Below are positions 12,201 to 23,071 of a stretch of 64,000 nucleotides of DNA, one piece after another. Position 1 is the first letter of the stretch. The number at the start of each line of letters is the position of its first letter. Origin of the DNA: Myrica gale (taxonomy: Eukaryota; Streptophyta; Magnoliopsida; Fagales; Myricaceae); the NCBI GenBank assembly GCA_963930655.1, contig OZ005610.1, positions 12,405,001 to 12,469,000 of the forward strand, written 5' to 3'. Below the pieces are notes generated by a model, which saw only the letters and a program-made list of their open reading frames with translations, was not told where the DNA came from and made no database searches. A program made the translations under genes and the position numbers.

Positions 12201-13890
12201 GAGAAACAAACAAATTAGGGAGTAAGCTTGGGCATCCCTCGATTCACTCCCTCTTACTTCATAAAGCCCATTGTAAACCACAAATGGGCCCAAAAATCCG
12301 AATCCACAAACTTGGTAAAAAGGCCACTACCAACAGAGCGAAGGCCCACGTACACACGAAGTGGATCCAATTACCAAGAGGCCTCACAAACCTCCATTCA
12401 TGATTCATGCACTAACAAAATACAGGAGCACGACAGCTGTGAAATTAATTAATTAGGAGATTACAGATCGTATATATAAGTTAGTTGTTGTTTATACTTT
12501 ATATATGTTGCTTTCTTTGTGCATGAATCCTTCCTATTTGGAACAGGGCTCCCAATCAGGGCAGAACGGTTGTCTAAGGCCTCCAAATTTAGGAGGTTCT
12601 TAATTTAAAATTTTATTTAATAATATATTTATATAAAATTTAATATTAACGCTTCAAAAGCTAAATGTTAATTAATATATTGATTGAAGAGAGTATTAAA
12701 TCTACTTGATTGAAGTAGCATTAACTTTTTACTTTTTGTTATATTTATAAAGTCTCACTATTTCTTATAAAATCTCCTTATTTAAATATATTAATTGCAA
12801 TTAATTCAAACAAACCCTATAAAGTTTCAGCTAATTGATTCAATCTCTTTAATGAAAAATCCTATAAAATCTCATCAAGATTATCTTTTCATATCTAGGT
12901 TAACATTGTTTGCCGTCTACACTAATTTATTTAATTTTTTATAGTTAAATATTGCTAGCAGTTTAATTAACGACTAAAAATTTATCTTTAAAAGTGATTA
13001 ACGTCTTAACCTGATAAAATACAATATATGTTAAGTACCAAAAATACTTAAAAGTCCTCTTTCAACCATCTGTTTTTTATTTTTATCATTTTTTGGTGTT
13101 TCTCAATTCTTATATTTGATATCAAGATCACTAGTCACTACTATTAGTCTTATTTTAATTTTGTGTTTCAGTTTATTTTAGTTTCATTATTCTATTTTAT
13201 GATAATTTATTGACAATATATGTAACTGTTGTTTTGCATTAATAAATTTTTCAAAACTAAAACTAATAAAATTCTACTCACTATCGAGTATGACGCAAGA
13301 AAGATTAAATGTATTAGTAATATTATCAATTAAAAATAATATATTAATAAATAACATCTACCAAAAATATAAGAATACATTTTAATTATATTTTATTTTT
13401 TAAATATAGTTTTATAAATTATTATAAAAAAAACTTCAGTTCGATCGTAATTTCGCTGCCTAAGTCCTCAATTACTTTAGAGAAGCCCCGCTCCCAATTT
13501 TAAGAGGATATTGCTGTGCCGCAACAAAAAGAAAAAGGGCGCATTAGACGTACGTACGCAGCCTTATGTATGCACACGTGTATGTATATACTTATAGCTT
13601 ATGTTACATCAATATTATACGGATCCGTATATCTGCTGATCATGATGGATGTTATGCTCAAAGACCAAAGTGACCCCATCCATTAATTAATTAATTAGGT
13701 GGCCCTTCGGTTAATCTGGAGCCAGTTATTGCAAAATATTGATCCAAAGCAGAATTTGACTCCGACCTTTCTTTCACCGGTGTGGGGGGTGGGGCCTGCA
13801 GATACGTACGTGGCAAAAATATGGTGCTTGTAAATTACACCAAATACCTTTTATGCGCATAATTTTGACGTGATAACCGAAGGGAATAAA
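9250..13890. other. intergenic stretch, no supported gene
   Basis: About 4.6 kb without a recognised coding gene. It includes a hexamer microsatellite (repeats of GAATTT near 9916-9945), a hAT-type right end at 10150-10335 (separate entry) and AT-rich DNA with few open frames from 11500 to 13450. Short open frames at 9251-9652 (minus), 10457-10663 (minus) and 12098-12403 (plus) have no family signature. The first has a basic stretch ending in KKNK and a serine-rich tail, but nothing firm enough to name. Confidence 0.4.
10150..10335. mobile_element. right end of a ZMYM1-type hAT element
   Basis: The segment from TTCAATATTTTTAATG through the CCTTCAAATTCAATCCTG area to ATTCCACCACTG is the same terminal block seen at 38310-38473, 39945-40102 and 53050-53168. 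In reverse complement it also matches the left ends of the hAT copies at 15759 and 55755. The matching other end was not found. It shows one more, mostly lost, copy of this hAT family. Confidence 0.6.
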
Positions 13891-13895
13891 AAGAA

Positions 13896-13968
13896 GGGAA
13901 ATGCTTGGGACCCCGATGGGGTCCCGAGCATTTCCCGACAGGGGCTGGAAATGTCTTTCCAGCCCCTG
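13896..13968. repeat. two adjacent GC-rich hairpins
   Basis: GGGAAATGCTTGGGACCCC (13896-13914) pairs with GGGGTCCCGAGCATTTCCC (13918-13936) around a 3-nt loop: 19 bp with one G-T pair. Two bases later CAGGGGCTGGAAA (13939-13951) pairs with TTTCCAGCCCCTG (13956-13968) around a 4-nt loop: 13 perfect bp. They stand out in AT-rich surroundings. They may be the compact core of a foldback MITE or a strong RNA structure; I do not recognise the family. Confidence 0.75.
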
Positions 13969-14109
13969 CAAATCATATTTAAAATAGGCATCTTTTCCAT
14001 AGCTGACGAGATGTCTTTACAAAAGTGAATGAGAATTGATAGGAATATATCTCATACTTCACGATAACGTACAAGAGGAATCTTCGTTTTATAAAAAAAT
14101 TGTAAGTAG

Positions 14110-14410
14110 TTTTTAAGGATGTTTGATAGTGTTAGTGCAATTTTTGCATTGATAAAATTCTGTGTCAAAATATGTTTTGAAGGGTGTTTGGTGTAGAAAT
14201 TTCTACTCCTCAACATTTTTACATAATTATAAAATAATCTCTCTCCTCGTCAAACTATAAAATAATATTATAATATTCAATTAAATCTTCTCTCTTCACT
14301 TTTTCATCAAATTCTATAAAATATATTTATTTTTTCACAAACCCTAACATTTCCAACCCCCAACATTTTTACATTCAAACATTGATCAAATTATACTTTT
14401 GGTCCCCACA
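14110..14410. mobile_element. AT-rich MITE, same family as 42630-42835
   Basis: The block TATAAAATAATCTCTCTCCT...TATAAAATAATATTATAATA...TCAATTAAATCTTCTCTCT at about 14225-14310 matches the reverse complement of the interior of the element at 42630-42835. The outer parts are weakly inverted (GTTTGATAGTG near 14127 against the CATTCAAACATTGATC side near 14380). No coding capacity. Superfamily uncertain, possibly hAT-like. Confidence 0.5.
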
Positions 14411-14419
14411 TTTATTCAA

Positions 14420-15054
14420 GAGTTAAGAGTTGATGGTCTGTCCAAAGTCTTCATCACGTTCAACCAGCGTTAAACTAGCGCTCGAGCACCCTTAGAAAAA
14501 ATTCAGACAGATTCATCACGTTTGACAAGCGCTTGAGCTCTCAGTTAAAATTTCAGATAGAAACATAAGCGTTCAATGAGCGCTCGAGCGACTTTCGGTG
14601 AATTTTAAAAATTGCTGAATTTTTGAATTTTTCTTGTGAAACCAAGGGAAACCCTACTAGGTTTCGTGGGAGGTCATCCTAAACTTTATTGAGGAAACCA
14701 GTGCCTCATTCCTTGAGAGAAAAACCTGAGAAGATTTGTGCTTCAAGATTTATGAGTTTTTTTCTATTCTTCCATCAAATATCTTTGTAACCTTCATGAT
14801 GTTGATGCAAAACGTAAAAACAGAAGTCAATATAGAAAATATTCCAGTCATATTTATGAATATGGAGACATGAAAATATGGTGAGAGGAAAGAAAACAAA
14901 TAACTTAAATTTACTCAATTATACTTGCTTTTGTCAAAATTAACATTTTGCCCCTTACTAATGCCCAAAGCATATTTTTCTCATTATCTAGTAAAAATGG
15001 TGTAATTATAGAAATTTCTAAAGTGATTAATTAACAAAATTGTGATACAATCAA
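14420..15054 (-). mobile_element. partial LTR of the Athila-type family, antisense
   Basis: The reverse complement from 15054 begins TGATTGTATCACAATTTTG and follows the first 255 bp of the Athila-type LTR at 28731 closely. It then continues (about 14797-14420) as a variant with the same style of interior: AGCGCTCGAGC motifs, a 'GGGTTTCCCTTGG' stretch and CTC-rich text. No internal region or second LTR is attached, so it is a solo or truncated LTR; its far end meets the MITE at 14110-14410. Confidence 0.75.
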
Positions 15055-15758
15055 TAGCTGCCCGTAATCTAATTACCGACCACGGATCATGCACTTTTTA
15101 TCCTATCAGAGACCACGAGAGGAATAAGATAATGTTGTACGTACGATTGTCCAATAGCGAACTGAGACAGTCACCATGCACGTGTTTCTCGGGTGAATAT
15201 AATTTAGTTAGTGGCGTCGATCTTTCAGATTTGGGAATGTCTAGAAGCAGATAAAATCGTGGTCCGAAGAGGAATCATCATCAAACTAAATGCGAATATT
15301 TACAACAGAAGCCAAGAGGTCTTTATCAAGTAATTATCGTGAAAGATCAATCTGAGAGAATCCAAAAATTTAAATCACATATCTTTTGTACCTTTTATTC
15401 CTTCTTATGGTTATTCTATCTTGGGAGAGAATGCACCTCACTGCATTACCTCCATGCATGCATGGCAGCTGAAGCTCCTCAGTATATAGCACCATTCAGA
15501 TCCCTTGACAGTAGAACCTCCATGCATATAGCTGAAGCTCCTCCGGAACAAGCTTGTTACACTGCTGATGAATGCTAAAGCTATATGGATATGAAACAAA
15601 AGTAGCTAATTTCCTTATGGCCTCTACACGTAACAGGCTGCTGAGCAATTAGCTCCATTAAGAGAAGTTCTCCATGGAAGGCATGCATTACGTAGACTGA
15701 AGAGCCACTGTTATTGTATCTACCCTATATATATATAAGGGTCTCTTGTAGCTTTATT
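15055..15758. other. intergenic stretch, nothing firm
   Basis: About 700 bp between an LTR fragment and the hAT element. Short open frames of 70-80 codons at 15042-15254 and 15339-15578 have no recognisable domain. GCATGCATGGCAGCTGAAGC and a diverged copy (CATGCATATAGCTGAAGC) at about 15454-15540 are a short local duplication. No promoter or gene is supported. Confidence 0.4.
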
Positions 15759-18343
15759 CAGTGGCGGAACCAGGATTAGAAGTCAACTATGACGAACTTT
15801 TAAAGCGAAATGACTATTTTTTTTCATACGTAATGCTAAAAATTGTCTTAGAATTACAATATAAAAAATTAAAGACTAAAAATATTGAAATACACATATT
15901 GTTATATGTACTACAACTGAGAGGGGCAATTAGATCCTTTTTTTTGCATCTTCTGAAAAATGTTTGAAAACGACTTCGTTCTCTATAGTTTCAAAAAAGT
16001 TTCGCTCGATGTACACTACCAAGCAATCATTCATCCAGTCATCTCTCATTCTATTACGCAAATCAGCTTGATAATCTTCATCGCAGAGAAGACTCTCTCA
16101 AAGGTTGCAGTCGCAACTGGTACGACCAATGTCAACTCAATAAGCTGATAAACTAGTGGATACAATATCTTGAAGCACAGCAAAAACATCATGCAATCTA
16201 ACATCTCTAATGTAGGTGTCAAGCTGATCTCTAAGAAACAACTTCTCAGTTATTGAGAAATCTTCGGGATAAAACTCAGCAAGACGACATAACCTATCAA
16301 GATCAAATGTTGAGAATGAGTCTATTGGATCAAGACATGTTATGCAAAGAAGTAACTTCGTACTTACTTCTGCGAAACGATTATTCATCTCTTGAACAAT
16401 TAAATCAATAACCTGACAAAACACTTCCACACGAAAATAATGCAAATAAGTAATTGTTTGTCCTTCACGCCTCGAACGATCGTGAGTTCGTATAATATCT
16501 TCCATATTAGGCATATTGATAGAATTATTCAGACAAAATGTTTTGACTTGTTCCAAAAATTCATCTCATCCTATCTCCCTCAACTCCTGCAACCGTTCCC
16601 TCACAACTCTAACCAAACTCATAGAATTAACAATGATTTGATCCTTTCGCTTTAAAGCTTGTGACAATGCATTTGTAATTCACATTATCTTCCTCAACAA
16701 ATTCATAGCTTTGCGTCATATCCATCAAGCTCCTAGCCATGAGTCTTTGCTCTCGGCAAGTACCATCCTCATTTATGTTTTCAAGAACGTTCAACACTGC
16801 TGACCACATAGCAAAGAGACGCGTTATTGTGGTGTAGTATGAACCCCAACGAGTGTCACCTACAATGTTATGAAAATTAAAAACCAATAAACAAAGAAAA
16901 GAAAAATGAATGGTCTAAAATATTGTAATGAGATATAATAATCAATGAGTATCACCTGGTCATATAAGACTGGTTTCTTGATTTTTGCCTCTTCCTTTAG
17001 AAATCTCTCTATTTTCCAACCTCTCCACTATCTTCTCATGTTGACTTTGCCGAAGATTATCTCCTTTTACAAGAAGCTGCGACCATAATCACAATCAAAT
17101 AAGTATAATTAAAAAAATCACCAACTTGAAAGTTATTCTTTGTAATAGCTACAAATGTCAGTTGAAGTTGGTGAGCAAAACAATGAATATAGGTAGCAGA
17201 AGGATTATCCCTCAAAATGAGCGATTCAACCCATTGAACTCGCCTCTCATGTTTGATGCCCCATCATACCTTGACCTCTCAATTTGGATATTGACAGCCT
17301 GTGACTTGCAAAAATTTTTCTATATCATCTTTCAAAGATTGAGAGCAAGTATCAGAAACCTGTTCCACACCAAGAAACCTTTCAATCACCTGTCCACATA
17401 TCTCAAAACCAGTGTCATTTGCTCATTCACTTAATTATCTCAAGACTCATCAACTATAAGAGAAAAACAAATTGTCCCCAATATCTTTAATAATGACAAT
17501 TGTGGTCTCCGCTGCACAAGCATTCACCAATTCTTTCTGAGTTTTTGGATAAGTAATTTGGTTGTTTCCAGGAGCATTACTCTTAATGTGGACAGGTCAT
17601 TTGGTTGTGGACCGGTACTCGCCCCAAATTCATTTGGTTGTTTCCAAGAGCATTACTCTTAAATTCACAATTTCACAAAAAAAAAAATCAAATCCAACAT
17701 AATTTATTTATAATTTTATTACCTCTTAGGAGTGGACAAGAGCTAAGAGGTCTGTGGCGCCGGAGCGGCGGACGACGATGGTTGCATAGCAGGGAGGAGA
17801 AAATTTGAAAAGTGAGGCATGAGAGATAGAGAGAATCACATTTAGAAAAGTGAGAAAGACAACTAGACAAGAGAGAACTGAAAAGAAAGGAAGCCAGAAG
17901 GAAAGGTTGAAAGCTATACCTGGGAGGCCAGGCGGCGCACGCTGTCATGTGTTTGTGAGAGAGAAAATCTGAGAGAGAGGAGGCGCTGAGAGGCACGAAT
18001 AGAATTAAATACGGTTAAAAGAAAATTGAAACGGTGCGTAACGTGGGTTTTTGGCTTAGAAAGCATGAGAGAGGGCTGAGAGCAGATGCACGATTCTGAG
18101 GCCTGAGGGTGAGAAAAATCAAACAGTATGGGCTGTGCAATGTCTGTGGGTTTGGGGCCTTTGGGCTCAAAAAATTAAAACCCTGGAGGAAACTTCATTT
18201 TCGGACTAGGAAGCTTCATTTGGCCTGGGCCTTGGGCTCAACCATGGCGGGCCCAGGCCAACCTATTATAAAAAAAAATCACGTGTGAAAATTTATTTTG
18301 GGCGAAGGCAACCATGGTTTGCCATGGCTTGGTTCCGCCTCTG
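15759..18343 (-). mobile_element. hAT transposon, ZMYM1-like, copy 1 (decayed)
   Basis: The left end is CAGTGGCGGAACCAGGATT. The right end is an imperfect inverse (TTGGTTCCGCCTCTG, ending at 18343), giving terminal inverted repeats of about 14 bp. The minus-strand interior carries the transposase remnant described separately, preceded (17600-18340) by a purine/pyrimidine-rich leader region. A second copy at 55755-58179 is collinear and very similar. The expected 8-bp TSD is not convincing (GCTTTATT on the left, CTCTCTAG on the right), so one border may have been altered. Confidence 0.8.
16137..17560 (-). pseudogene. hAT transposase (ZMYM1/DUF4371 type), copy 1, broken
   Basis: From 5' to 3' on the minus strand there are traces of DUF4371 (around 17520-17330, broken by stops), then IHCFAHQLQLTFVAITKN (about 17190-17130), ASCKRR and QHEKIVERLEN (about 17060-17010). 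After a putative 96-bp intron (16955-16860) follow GDTRWGSYYTTITRLFAMW, a partly open stretch 16887-16627, and 16556-16137 with FDLDRLCRLAEFYPEDFS. A deletion of about 44 bp, relative to copy 2, removes the block just before the hAT dimerisation region and shifts the frame. The protein would have cut and pasted the element; with stops, frameshifts and deletions it is dead. Compared with copy 2 it keeps the HCxxH-type segment that copy 2 has lost. Confidence 0.8.
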
Positions 18344-19933
18344 CTCTCTAGTCTCTCCAATCTCCATGGCCTCCAAGCTTCAAATCAGATCAACTCTCCT
18401 CTCTCTCCAGCGCGGCAGGCGACAACACCTCTCCTCTATTCGGCGCCTCTCCTCTCTCCTCTATCTTGCCGCTATCGGTTAATCTCTAACCGTTTAACCG
18501 TTACTGGTAAAACCAACACCGACAAAGCCGATTATTTTTACTTGTCGGTGCCAGTTTTAACCAAACCGGCACCTACATCACCAGTATTCAGCCCTATTTG
18601 GAAGCATATATCTTATAAGTAGTATATCAAAGTGCCTACGACGATTTTTACCCGTAGTACTATTGCTTAAGCAAAAACTTTAAACGTCCAGGGTGCAGGA
18701 TAGATCGTTTTCACTTCTTTCAAATCATATATTCCTGACATGTCGATTGACACACTGACGCTAATTAACTAATAGGGTTGTATTGATATAATAATATTCT
18801 AGGGGAATACTTCAAAACGAAAAATATCATGAGAACAAGTTTGAGAAAATACCACAAGGACCAATGATGTTGTTAAGCATAAAATACAACATGTGCCCCT
18901 CTCCCTTTGTTAAAAAAATAATTATACCCTCATTTACGTTGAAACATTATGCTTTAATTTGCAATAGATACCAAGCCTTGATCAAGCAAAACGTTGTGTT
19001 TTATGATTTTAAATCTTTACCGGTAGTGGTAAAAAAAAACATTCTAGAGTTAATAAGACTCTCGGCAATGGGGGCATAATCACATTTTTACAAAGGGGGC
19101 GGGGCACATGTACATCACATCTGAGTTAACAAATTCTTTGGATTTGAAAAAAAAAATCACAATAAAAACGTAGATTTGAGGAGTGTGTAATAACAAGTTA
19201 TAATTTAGGAATGTTTTTGAAAATATAATTATAATTTGTGAAGGTTTATTGTAATTTTCCCCGGATGGATATGTATTCAAGAGTCGTGTTGGTTTTGTAA
19301 AAGTATTCTAAAATACAATGAATACAACAAATTCACTAAATAAACATCCAAAACATCACAAAATCCTATACAAACACTAATACTTTTAACACATATTCTA
19401 ATAACTTTTCAAACAAACTCCAATATTTTTTTTAAAAAAATTATAATAAAATATATCTCTTCATACTTGTTCACTAAACTTCAATATCTTTTATTAAAAA
19501 ATTACATCAAATAATCTCTTTCTACACCTTTCTATAAATTTCAATAAAAATTAAATATCTTTTAAACTTTTTACTAATTTTTATACATAAACTTATAAAA
19601 CTCCAATCTATATAAATACTATCTGAAAAATCCAGTTTAGACCTTAACAACACTTAGAGGGGAGAATATGTGTTTTCCCTATGATTAACAATTCAATAAC
19701 AATTTTAAAACATGTTCTAAAATTGTTCATCCTAGATATGCATCATAATCAACTCAATCAACAAATAGATAACAGAAAATTAAATAAACTTTAATCATAA
19801 AAGAGACAAGAATTTGGTGACAAAGTGGTAAACCTTTGAAATATCATTCAAAGGCAAAACCACTTCGGGCTAGCAGCCACCTAGAATCCATTAAGAAGAA
19901 AACCATACAAATAGTGATTCAGACACCGGCAAT
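18344..19933. other. intergenic stretch, no supported gene
   Basis: About 1.6 kb of AT-rich DNA. 18360-18600 is CT-rich (TCTCCTCTCTCTCCAGCGCG...) and looks like leader-type sequence without an attached exon. The inverted terms ATTAACCG/CGGTTAATC near 18476 and the CGGCACC/GGTGCC pair near 18547-18575 are short. 19300-19640 is rich in CAAATAATCTC and TTTTATTAAAAAATTA repeats, loosely like the MITEs at 14110 and 42630. No gene signal. Confidence 0.35.
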
Positions 19934-20181
19934 CAGTGGCGGAGCCAGAAATTCTGTATAGGGGGGGCAGAAACGATTTTTTTTAAAAATAATATGATTA
20001 AAAATAAATATTAAATATTATGCGAAAAAAAAATTTCAAATAAGATTTCAACATAAGAAGGGAGGGGGGGCACGAATTAATATCAGGGAGGGAGGGAGGG
20101 GTAGGATACTCATAGTTTTTTATTAAAAAAAAACTGAGGGGGGGCAGCTGCCCCCCCGCGCCCCCCTTCCTTCCGCCCCTG
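19934..20181. mobile_element. hAT-type MITE with perfect 8-bp TSD (248 bp)
   Basis: It starts CAGTGGCGGAGCCAG and ends CCTTCCGCCCCTG. The direct repeat CCGGCAAT lies on both sides (19926-19933 and 20182-20189), a perfect 8-bp TSD diagnostic of hAT insertion. The right third has a long G run followed by a C run centred on GCAGCTGC (about 20137-20165), able to form a strong hairpin. No coding capacity; it would have been mobilised by the ZMYM1-type transposase whose ends it shares. Confidence 0.9.
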
Positions 20182-20304
20182 CCGGCAATCCCAGTTGCTT
20201 GACTCTGACAACCCTGATGTAATAATCTAAGCCTCCCTACTTAGACCCACTCCGTGCGGCATTCCCCTCAGACCTTTGAGGTTCTTCTTATGGATTCTTC
20301 ACCG

Positions 20305-21124
20305 TGGAGATGAAGTGAGCTCATGGAAGTGAGAGGGAGGCTGGAATCAAAGAATCGCTCGAGTACGCTGTCGAGCGTTATGCTGCTGTTTGAAAATACG
20401 AAGCCGCTCGACCAGCAGGTTGAGCGCTGATCGCGCGTGAAGTCTCTTTTTGAAAATCTACAAAAATCGCTCGAGTGGCACGTCGAACGGTGGTCGCGCG
20501 TCATGGTTCTGTGTGAAAATCGCTAAGGGCACTCAAACGAAGGGTTGAGCGCCAGTCGAGTGCGACGCGTCTGACGAGTTTCCAGGGCATTTTGGGAAAT
20601 CGAAAAATGCACTAGGGCATTGCTGCTCAGTCATGACAAAAGCCCCTCCAAAAAGAAGGTTTAAAAGGGGATTTTCGTGCCAAAGGAAGGGGGTTCGAAA
20701 GTTTTAATGTTAGAATAGTGTTTGGTTTTGTTTTTGTTAGTTGGATTGAGTATAGGTATGAATGGATTGTGACTAGCTAGAGATTGGGTACAAAGTGTTC
20801 GATGAAATGTCTCTTAGAGCAGGTTTAATGCCAAAAGATGTTTATTCGACAACTACTTGAGTTTATCTAGTTTCAACTCCATCTCATGCTACGTTTATGA
20901 TCACGTGTTTTTTTTTCTTGTTAGCTTTTTATTAATCTTTTAGCACTTACATTGATCAAAATTCAAAATCTCAGAAATCATGGATGGTATCCAAGAACCC
21001 AACCTTTCCCTTTGTAAATACCATTTTAATTGTAAATAGAACATAGTTTTTTTATTGTAATGGTGGTTGGAATGACAACCTCCTACGCTTGGGAGTAATT
21101 TACTAATCATTTTTAGTTGAGTCA
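20305..21124 (+). repeat. 5' LTR of the Athila-type element, truncated
   Basis: Homologous to 28987-30235 of the 3' LTR, starting at TGGAGATGAAGTGAGCTCAT and ending TTTTTAGTTGAGTCA. It lacks the first 256 bp of the LTR, about 371 bp matching 29388-29758, and about 60 bp matching 30129-30188. Each internal deletion joins at a 3-bp microhomology (TTA and TGA). Without its U3 start the LTR can no longer act as a normal promoter. Confidence 0.9.
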
Positions 21125-21130
21125 AGTTTT

Positions 21131-21148
21131 TGGCGTCGTTGCCGGGGA
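21131..21148 (+). promoter_or_regulatory. primer-binding site (Asp-tRNA type)
   Basis: TGGCGTCGTTGCCGGGGA lies 6 bp after the end of the left LTR. Athila elements use TGGCGCCGTTGCCGGGGA, complementary to the 3' end of a plant Asp tRNA; here one C has become T. Reverse transcription would have been primed at this site. Confidence 0.85.
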
Positions 21149-21286
21149 ACGGTAAGTTTAATTGACATTCTATTGCCATTATTTTTCTTTATTTCCTTTT
21201 TACATTATTAGTTGATGGTTCTTTAGTTCATACACAGGCACTTTATACACACATACACTTGATATTACTCTCTTAGGCACTCATAT

Positions 21287-23068
21287 TTGATGAATTGGGC
21301 AAGAGATGATACACATAGACTATATAAAGTGAATTCTACTGATAGTGTGTATAGTGATAGTGTGTCAAGTGTTGAGTCGGACACTAATAGCATTGATTTA
21401 AACTCTGATTTGGAAAATTCTGCTACTGTTCAAGATATGGCTGAAGAAGCACCTAGAATATTAAAAGATTACTTGCAGCCCACTCGCACCACAACACCAT
21501 CATGCATTGCTTTACCTGATGATGCTTGTAATTTTTCAATTAAGCATGTCATGATGTCAATAGTACCTCAATTCCATGGGATGGATTCCGAGAGTCCATA
21601 CCAACACTTGACGGATTTTGAGCTTGCTTGCACTACTTTTATTACTAGAGCTACAACAGATGAATTTATTAAACTTCGTTTATTTCCTTTCTCTTTAAAG
21701 GATAAAGCGAAGATTTGGTTTAATTTTTTTATATCAAATTCTATCTCTAGTTGGTCTGACATGCAACGTGAGTTCTTACATAAATTTTTTCCTTTTCAGA
21801 GAACTCAATGTCTGCAAGAGCAAATCAACCACTTTATGCAGAGAGGTGATGGGACCTTCCACGCTTGTTGGGAAATATTCAAGGATTTAATGAACATTTG
21901 TCCACATCATGGCTTTGAGTCTTGGAGGCTTGTCAACTACTTTTACACTGCACTTATACTTGAATGCAAACAGTTTGTTCAGACTATGTGCAATGGGTAA
22001 TTCTTTAGCAAGGAACCTGATGAAGCATTGAAGTTCTTTGATTATCTTGCTGAAAGTGCCCAACAATGGAATACACGATCTGGCCGTGCACCATTGGCAG
22101 TACAACCTCTCAGAGCAATTGGTGGTGGGGGTAAATATGAAGTCAAAGATGATATTAATGTCCAAGCTCGTATTAGTGCTTTGACTAAGAGGTTGGAGGT
22201 TATGGAATTAGAGAAGTTGAAGGCCGCGAAAGCAGTGGAGGTGTGTTCTCTATGTGCCGATTCTATCCATAAGACTCAGGATTGTCCAATTATGCCAGTT
22301 TTATAGGAGAGTGGGTCTGATCAGATGCAATCAGCAAATTGGGTTAACAAAACACCAAATCAGCCTTTCTCTAACACTTACAATCCGGGGTGGAGGAATC
22401 ATCCAAAATTTTCATGGAGAAATGATCAATCTGGTCAATCTTCGCATTTTCAGCAACCTCCTCAGTCCTATGCACCACCTTCTCAGCAGAAATCTCATCC
22501 GGCTACTCTTCAGCATGAGTATCAGTCACATCAGCCTTCTCAGAGCTATCCAATTGCAGTAGCGCCTCCAAGATTTCAATCTCATGTAGCTGCTCAACAT
22601 TCTCAGTTTCAACCCCCTGCTCCACCAAAGAAGTCTCTTGACGATAATATGCCACAGATGGCCAACACACTTCAATAGTTCATGCAGATTCAGGCCACCA
22701 CTAACAGTCAAAACACTCAGGCCATAAATGAATTACGGGGCACCATTATTAAGATGAGTACAACATTGAGCACTCTTGACAGAGGAAAATTCTCAACACA
22801 ACCCCAGCCTAATCCTCAAGTATATAGGCAGAAACAAGTGCATAATGTCTCAGAGGAATCCATTGAAACAACAAAGGTTGTTATTTCTTTAAGAAGTGGA
22901 AAGGAAGTTTCCCGACCTGAGATGCCTATGGATAGACAGACAGTTCCCCTGACACTTGATATTGTGAATGAGGCAGATGAAGCTGCGAAGAATTTTAAAC
23001 CAGAGGAAGTCCGGCTTGAAGCAAAGAAACCTGCAAGTGATGACGCAGAGACGAGTAGGGAGTTCTGA
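21287..23068 (+). pseudogene. Athila gag region (four in-frame stops)
   Basis: One frame runs from an ATG at 21287 with the retrotransposon gag core (about residues 85-235: VPQFHGMDSESPYQHLTDFE, FPFSLKDKAKIWFN, FLHKFFPFQRT). It continues after stops at 22000 (TAA), 22306 (TAG), 22678 (TAG) and 23068 (TGA). Downstream pieces carry a coiled ISALTKRLEVMELEKLK segment, a CSLCADSIHKTQDC zinc-knuckle-like stretch and a Gln/Pro-rich linker. Because the frame is otherwise open, these are point mutations in a once continuous gag-pol; two or three fit C-to-T change (CAG to TAG, CGA to TGA). The product would have formed the virus-like particle. Confidence 0.85.
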
Positions 23069-23071
23069 CCT

